From NCBI GenBank assembly GCA_035556715.1, contig DATMER010000028.1:152462-216461 (forward strand): a stretch of DNA of 64,000 bases, given 5' to 3'. Source of the stretch: DATMER01 sp035556715 (GTDB lineage Bacteria; Acidobacteriota; Thermoanaerobaculia; Multivoradales; UBA5704). The first letter of the stretch is position 1. Every line of letters starts with the position of its first letter. The notes under the pieces are model-generated. The model saw only the letters and a list, made by a program, of their open reading frames with translations. It did not search any database and was not told the DNA's origin. This document shows positions 60,245 to 64,000 of this stretch, one piece after another. A program made the translations under genes and the position numbers.

Positions 60245-60482
60245 GCGACCGTACCGACGCAGTCGGTGATCGGAGTCGCGGCGCCTCAGTATTAGCTCCT
60301 CAGGCTGGACGACGTCCAGGATGTGAGAGGTCCGTCCGAATCTCGAAAAACAGCCGCGTCAGGGGCTGGCTGGAGGCAGTCAGCGGTTGGAATTTTCTCA
60401 CTTGATCGTCAATAGCGAGCCTGAGTGGCCTTGGCCGCATGCCAGAGACCAGAAAAAGGGGCACGACTGCGGGCTTTCTCTC

Positions 60483-60514
60483 TGCACTCCTCTACATTCC
60501 CCAGGCACGTATTC
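60483..60514. repeat. 32-bp direct repeat, copy 2
   Basis: Identical to 55861-55892 over 32 bp, in the same orientation, about 4.6 kb away. On the minus strand the same peptide EYVPGECRGV is encoded here, in a short frame without further similarity. It lies 43 bp from an attC-type half-site (60558-60564). Confidence 0.85.
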
Positions 60515-60557
60515 GGCACGGAGCGTCTGTGCCTTGACCACCGGTGGCCTCATAGAG

Positions 60558-60564
60558 GTTAGGC
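60558..60564 (-). other. attC-type half-site after cassette gene 60566-61180
   Basis: The minus strand GCCTAAC (plus strand GTTAGGC) is a perfect R'' core site, two bases from the stop of the cassette gene. The matching half is not found before the transposase gene, suggesting that insertion or deletion split this attC. Confidence 0.5.
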
Positions 60565-60565
60565 G

Positions 60566-61180
60566 CTACATTTCCTCATGTCCTTGACCCAAAGCCGCCT
60601 CCCGAAAAAGGTGTTCGAGTTCTGCGCGCAACTTAGGCACCGTGATTTTCATCGCGTCGAAAGCTTCTTCCCATAGCACGAGGCCCCGTTCCGCATCGCA
60701 ATGATCCCGCCCGATTTTGTACTTATTGAATGCGCCTTTCATTGCATCAAGCACAGCCTCGACTTTGACGCAGATGTCTTCAGGTAAGTATATCTTGTTC
60801 TTCCAGTAGAAGCCAGAAAGGTTGTTGAAGGCCGCCGCCGCCTGCTGATGGCGGCCAGCTTCCTCCCCCTCACCTCCGGATTGAAGAGGCTGGACCATGT
60901 GCCGAATGTGCTCTTCTGGGTCATGGAGGAGCTCGTATGTTTTCGCCACTACTTCAAACTTCCTCTGCTGAAAGAGAGAAGTCCATGCCTGCTGCGAGGC
61001 GACCTCCGCCTTAATGCTTTCTATCTTTCGTGTTATAGCCTCAATGTCTTGCTTTGTCGCAATGTTCTTTCCCTTCTCCGAGAGATAGGAAGGCAGCACG
61101 TTCTTCGCCAGCAGAACTATAATGCCAATAATCAATAGCACTAATAACTGCAGAGACTGAATAAGCAAGCCAAGTTCCAT
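60566..61180 (-). CDS. Membrane-anchored coiled-coil protein, cassette gene
   Basis: 204 residues from ATG 61180 (an in-frame TTG at 61222 is possible). An N-terminal membrane helix (SLQLLVLLIIGIIVLLAKNVL) is followed by a helix-rich cytoplasmic part: EKGKNIATKQDIEAITRKIESIKAEVASQQAWTSLFQQRKFEVVAKTYELLHD. The motif KGKNxATKxDIxxIT is widespread in small membrane proteins of accessory regions. Base composition is clearly AT-richer than the chromosome around it, a sign of transfer. Function unknown. Confidence 0.75.
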   Translation of the reverse strand: MELGLLIQSLQLLVLLIIGIIVLLAKNVLPSYLSEKGKNIATKQDIEAITRKIESIKAEVASQQAWTSLFQQRKFEVVAKTYELLHDPEEHIRHMVQPLQSGGEGEEAGRHQQAAAAFNNLSGFYWKNKIYLPEDICVKVEAVLDAMKGAFNKYKIGRDHCDAERGLVLWEEAFDAMKITVPKLRAELEHLFREAALGQGHEEM

Positions 61181-61320
61181 GGCTTTCTTTGGTCCTTTCC
61201 GAGCGCGAGCCCGCTTTCCCAAGCGTCTGGTCTTGCAACACCAAAGCCTCGGCAGGTCGGAGACACTCCCCTCCTTGACATCAGGCTACCATCCTGTACG
61301 CCACATAGATGGCGGCATGC

Positions 61321-61379
61321 GCCTAACGGGGATGCCGATGAGCGGCAGCTTTGCTGTCCGCTCGATCGGCTGGTTCTGC
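61321..61379 (-). other. attC recombination site 2
   Basis: This is the clearest site of the array, 59 bp. On the minus strand GCAGAAC (61373-61379) and GTTAGGC (61321-61327) are the outer core sites. The arms AGCCGATCGAGCGGACAG and CTGCCGCTCATCGGCATC pair almost perfectly with one extrahelical base and a short loop. It follows the stop of the next cassette gene (61404) by 24 bp. Confidence 0.9.
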
Positions 61380-61403
61380 GCCTCTAGTCCATCCGTGCTC
61401 ATC

Positions 61404-62027
61404 TTACCTAGTGCCAATAATGGAGTCTAGGGACTCTGGATCCGTGAGAAAGGCCTTAACCAAATCACCTTCCTTCAGGCCACTATTTGACAGTTCCAAG
61501 TCTTCCCTCATGGCCCTAAAAACGTCATCCATGTAGAGCATGTTTTTCAGCGCTGCCGCAGTTCGCTCTGGGTTGTCTTTGGCGGCCTCTATTCTCCGCG
61601 AATTGGCCACAAATCTCAGCCAACTATGAATGACCTCAGGTGAACCCCACAGCAAAAGCTTCTTGCTGAATGACGAGTAACGCGCCTCAAGATCGCTCTG
61701 CGCCTCGCGCATTATGCGGATTCTCTCCTCTTCTGCTACGTCCTGTCGGCTGGGAATCTTGATAGTCCGAAAGATCAAGAACACAAGATCGCCGAACTCG
61801 CTGTAAACCTCGGTCTTCTTGAGACGATGCTCTTCTGTTACCTCTGCGAGCTTAGTGGTGTATTGGGTAATAGCTACTACTATTACTCCGGCGAGAATGG
61901 TCCCAGAGGCGGCTATTATCGCGACGGCAATATCCTTCTCGACCTTGGCGCGGGAGACCCAGAGAAACAGCAGCGCAACAAGGATGACGAGTGTAACTAC
62001 GACGGCGGTCATCTGACTTCCCGTCAT
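61404..62027 (-). CDS. Two-TM hypothetical protein, cassette gene
   Basis: 207 residues from ATG 62027. Two membrane helices near 8-24 (VVVTLVILVALLFLWV) and 33-55 (IAVAIIAASGTILAGVIVVAI) precede a helical cytoplasmic region: LAEVTEEHRLKKTEVYSEFGDLVFLIFR, then SDLEARYSSFSKKLLLWGSPEVIHSWLRFVANS and MLYMDDVFRAMREDLELSNSGLKEGDLVKAFL. Proteins of this pattern are known as hypothetical accessory genes. AT-richer than the backbone. It is bounded by attC sites on both sides, so it is a complete cassette. Confidence 0.8.
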   Translation of the reverse strand: MTGSQMTAVVVTLVILVALLFLWVSRAKVEKDIAVAIIAASGTILAGVIVVAITQYTTKLAEVTEEHRLKKTEVYSEFGDLVFLIFRTIKIPSRQDVAEEERIRIMREAQSDLEARYSSFSKKLLLWGSPEVIHSWLRFVANSRRIEAAKDNPERTAAALKNMLYMDDVFRAMREDLELSNSGLKEGDLVKAFLTDPESLDSIIGTR

Positions 62028-62066
62028 GTGACTATACCTCTCAAGAGTCCCTGACTGCTACTTGGC

Positions 62067-62187
62067 GCAGAACGCTCGCCCGCCTAAGCGGCGCCCATGC
62101 AGGCCACCATTGCTCCTCGAAGCCACGATCGACCGCAGGGCACCGCTGATGATAGCTCACGCGTCCGCTTGAGGCGGCGGGTTACGC
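62067..62187 (-). other. attC recombination site 3
   Basis: On the minus strand CCGCCTCAAGCGGACGC (near 62164-62180) pairs with GCGCCGCTTAGGCGG (near 62080-62095) with one extra base; CTCAAGCGGACG is a frequent attC arm. The outer core sites are GCGTAAC (62181-62187) and GTTCTGC (62067-62073), each off the consensus by one or two bases. Length 121 bp. Confidence 0.75.
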
Positions 62188-62779
62188 GGCCGAGTTCTAC
62201 CAGTTTACCACTGCTCTTCCGACGGCCTGGGCGGGGGCCACGATCGTCAGACCACGGACGACCCTGAGTTCGATGCCAGAAGGCCAACAAGGCCGATCGG
62301 AGAGAACGGCTGCCCCAGCCGCCTTTACTGCCCCTCGAAGCCCCCGAGGCTTCTCGGGAAACACTTCCGGAAAACGATGCCCCACCTACCGACCTGCTCG
62401 CCGAGCGGCTTTGCAGAGAGTTGCCGAGGAGCGACGAGAAAGCTCGGGAGCAGGAACGCAGGGCACTGCTGCTGCCTACCAGCTCGAACCTATCGAGGGC
62501 ACCGCGGCCAAAGGCCAAAGCCGCCACAGAAGTTGCTCGGAGGCAAGCCCGCTGACCGGCCAGACTTGAGGAGGGCGATGCCTCAGGTACCACGAGGTAC
62601 CGCGGGTGCTTTGCAGGAAGTTGCGAAACGGAACAGCAGAGCTCCTGAGGCAGACTGCTCGACAACCCAAGCAGCATTTCGAAGCGATGCTCGAAGGACA
62701 AAACCGTTGCTCGAAGCCTGGCGGGCAGCCGCTCACCGAGACCACAGAAAGCAACACGCTCATGCCACTTCAGATTCAT
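62084..62779 (-). CDS. Doubtful Ser/Arg/Leu-rich reading frame between two attC sites
   Basis: 231 codons from ATG 62779, running through attC site 3. The product is rich in Ser, Arg, Leu and Gly (LSSSLPQELCCSVSQLPAKHPRYLVVPEASPSSS.., SRSASRSVGGASFSGSVSREASGASRG) with no domain, signal or membrane segment I recognise. It occupies the space where a cassette gene is expected and begins 62 bp after an attC core site, which is its only support. Several short plus-strand frames also cover the region. The cassette may instead carry no protein gene. Confidence 0.3.
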   Translation of the reverse strand: MNLKWHERVAFCGLGERLPARLRATVLSFEHRFEMLLGLSSSLPQELCCSVSQLPAKHPRYLVVPEASPSSSLAGQRACLRATSVAALAFGRGALDRFELVGSSSALRSCSRAFSSLLGNSLQSRSASRSVGGASFSGSVSREASGASRGSKGGWGSRSLRSALLAFWHRTQGRPWSDDRGPRPGRRKSSGKLVELGRVTRRLKRTRELSSAVPCGRSWLRGAMVACMGAA

Positions 62780-62840
62780 GAGCCTCCGTCCTATTTGTCA
62801 ACTCTCCAACAGCTCAGTTACCACCGAACCGTAAGCGGCC

Positions 62841-62967
62841 GTGTAACGATTGTCCCCTCAGCGTGCGCCTGCTGGAAGGCCTCAAGGGATCCTCGAAGCC
62901 TTGAAGGCTAGCAGGCCGGTACCGGTTGATGCGAGCCCAGGCGTCCGCTGCAGGGGCGGGGTTCGCC
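62841..62967 (-). other. attC recombination site 4
   Basis: On the minus strand CCGCCCCTGCAGCGGACGC (near 62941-62959) pairs with GCGCACGCTGAGGGGACA (near 62851-62868) with one extrahelical base. The outer core sites are GGCGAAC (62961-62967) and GTTACAC (62841-62847), both imperfect. Length 127 bp. Confidence 0.65.
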
Positions 62968-63079
62968 GTTATTCGAAGTAGATCGATACACCGATGCCGC
63001 TCCGGATCTTGCTTCCCATCAAAATTCTACACCTCCTCCGGCCCGAAGAGTAGGCCTAGAACAGTGCGCCGCAGCCGGC

Positions 63080-63532
63080 TTAGGGTGCCACAATCAACAA
63101 ATAGCTCCATCCACCGAGCGTAGAGATAGCAAGAGAGAATGACAACCAAATAGCATATTTGACACCGGGGAGCCCTTCCACTAAATGATCTACATTGAGC
63201 ACCGTGTAAATTCGTGCGATTTCTTGCTTCAAAGTTCGCCTATAACGCTCGGCGAAGACACAAGCCATCAAGGTCAACAGCGACACCAGAGTTCCCATGT
63301 AAGAGAGGGCCGCGCGAAGTTCCTCCGTTGCGGCGCCCTCTAAGGCGAACTTGAGAAGCGCTCCCGTTACTGCAAGGTAAAGGCCGATAACCTTGACAAT
63401 ATTGGATTGCAACGAAGCGGTCTCGGCAGTTTTCAACTTGAGTATCTCAAGATAGAACTGCATGCTGCTGTCTTCGGCCAAGAGGATTGCATCGTCTCGT
63501 TCAGCTCGGGAGAGTGCTGTAGGGCTATTCAC
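63080..63532 (-). CDS. Three-TM hypothetical membrane protein, cassette gene
   Basis: 150 residues from ATG 63532. The soluble N-terminus (ALSRAERDDAILLAEDSSMQFYLEILKLKTAETASLQ) is helical, followed by three membrane helices: IVKVIGLYLAVTGALLKFAL, LSYMGTLVSLLTLMACVFA and YAIWLSFSLAISTLGGWSYLLIV. The helix 2-3 loop contains RYRRTLKQEIARIY. No family recognised. AT-richer than the backbone and framed by attC sites 4 and 5. Confidence 0.75.
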   Translation of the reverse strand: MNSPTALSRAERDDAILLAEDSSMQFYLEILKLKTAETASLQSNIVKVIGLYLAVTGALLKFALEGAATEELRAALSYMGTLVSLLTLMACVFAERYRRTLKQEIARIYTVLNVDHLVEGLPGVKYAIWLSFSLAISTLGGWSYLLIVAP

Positions 63533-63628
63533 GATTCTGCCTCGGTGAGCATTATAGGCCTAAGATCTCTTATGTAACAAAGCCCGACTACAATGAACGA
63601 CTCGCCACGCCTCGGACCTGCTCTTGAC

Positions 63629-63698
63629 GGCGAACGCTGTGCCCCCTCACCGGCGGATGGGCGCGAGCCCAGCCGTCCGGTGCAGGGGGTGGTTAGGC
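63629..63698 (-). other. attC recombination site 5
   Basis: 70 bp. On the minus strand GCCTAAC (63692-63698) is a perfect R'' core; R' is GTTCGCC (63629-63635). The arms CCCCCTGCACCGGACGG and CCGCCGGTGAGGGGG pair with one extra base. It lies 35 bp after the stop of the partial cassette gene at the window edge. Confidence 0.82.
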
Positions 63699-63733
63699 AC
63701 CATTTGTGTTCGAGCCTTGACCTCATCTGGGTG

Positions 63734-64000
63734 TTATCTGGAGAATCTTGATAAGGACATAGTGATTCGGAGGAAAAACTTGTCCTCGCCTTCTGGAAGC
63801 TTACCAGGATCAAATGATAGCCCCATTGGTTGAACAGGGTCGACCAGAGTTGGGTCTCTAGTGGTGCTGGAGGCCGGGTCTAACGGATGAGCCTTTCTAA
63901 CTGTTGACCAGCGCCTAAGCTCTGTGGCATCCACCTTTTGGGAAGTTGTGGCAATCTGCGTACCACCATGCAAGAGATCGAGCTTTAGCTCAAGAAGATC
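63734..64000 (-). CDS. Hypothetical cassette gene, C-terminal part (partial)
   Basis: The frame is open from the window edge to the stop at 63734, giving 88 C-terminal residues: DLLELKLDLLHGGTQIATTS at the edge, then KVDATELRRWSTV and SLSRFSR at the end. No family is recognised. The following attC core site and its orientation place it as another integron cassette. Its start lies beyond position 64000. Confidence 0.55.
   Translation of the reverse strand, partial: DLLELKLDLLHGGTQIATTSQKVDATELRRWSTVRKAHPLDPASSTTRDPTLVDPVQPMGLSFDPGKLPEGEDKFFLRITMSLSRFSR

Noticed and set aside
63529..63813. Minus-strand frame across attC site 5
   Set aside because: It runs through the recombination site between two cassettes and overlaps the end of the partial cassette gene; composition and lack of a start signal argue against it.

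Overview
The window is a GC-rich bacterial chromosome segment. Its gene content fits an Acidobacteriota-like Gram-negative soil or sediment bacterium: TonB-dependent receptors with a carboxypeptidase-regulatory N-terminal domain, many Asp-box (BNR/sortilin-like) propellers, a GerMN lipoprotein, LemA, a CHAT-TPR protein and several c-di-GMP enzymes. The phylum is an inference from gene style; no rRNA or other marker is present. No tRNA, rRNA or CRISPR array was seen.

Layout. 1-7.9 kb: the end of a TonB protein, a GerMN lipoprotein, thyA-folA, lemA, an astacin-like protease, an RsuA/RluB pseudouridine synthase, a VapBC-type pair, a short asparaginase-like protein, a CMD protein, an SDR and a second VapBC-type pair. 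8.0-13.9 kb: three tandem secreted propeller paralogues. 14-21 kb: an aldo/keto reductase, a membrane EAL protein with a broken GGDEF, a small winged-helix-like protein, a frameshifted SRPBCC-like gene, a GNAT, a membrane protein and a GH25 lysozyme. 21-32 kb: a DUF3604 protein with its TonB receptor, a hybrid histidine kinase, an RTX-like protein, panE with the stub of a lost S10 peptidase, and a Gly/Asn-rich lipoprotein. 32-44 kb: an NFACT-R protein, a peroxiredoxin, a PilT-like ATPase, an EndoU toxin with a candidate immunity protein, a five-gene signalling operon (TonB receptor, YfiR, histidine kinase, response regulator, GGDEF-EAL) and an FHA-sigma54 activator. 44-55.5 kb: a TPR-CHAT protease, a giant propeller-KAP NTPase fusion, and clpB and cbpA behind an HspR-type operator.

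55.9-64 kb looks like the distal part of a chromosomal integron. Small unrelated genes, mostly on the minus strand and several of them clearly AT-richer, are separated by attC-like recombination sites. Five sites are well formed and two half-sites are visible. The array has been invaded by a group II intron, now a remnant that keeps domains V and VI, and by a Y1 (HUH) transposase gene. No integrase lies in the window; the cassette orientation predicts it beyond position 64000.

Three intergenic regions (5.4, 17.8-18.2 and 33.1-33.3 kb) hold degenerate tandem arrays with a constant 20-22 nt period but different sequences. They match no repeat class I know. These arrays, the KAP-propeller/CHAT neighbourhood and the integron are the most interesting parts of the window.
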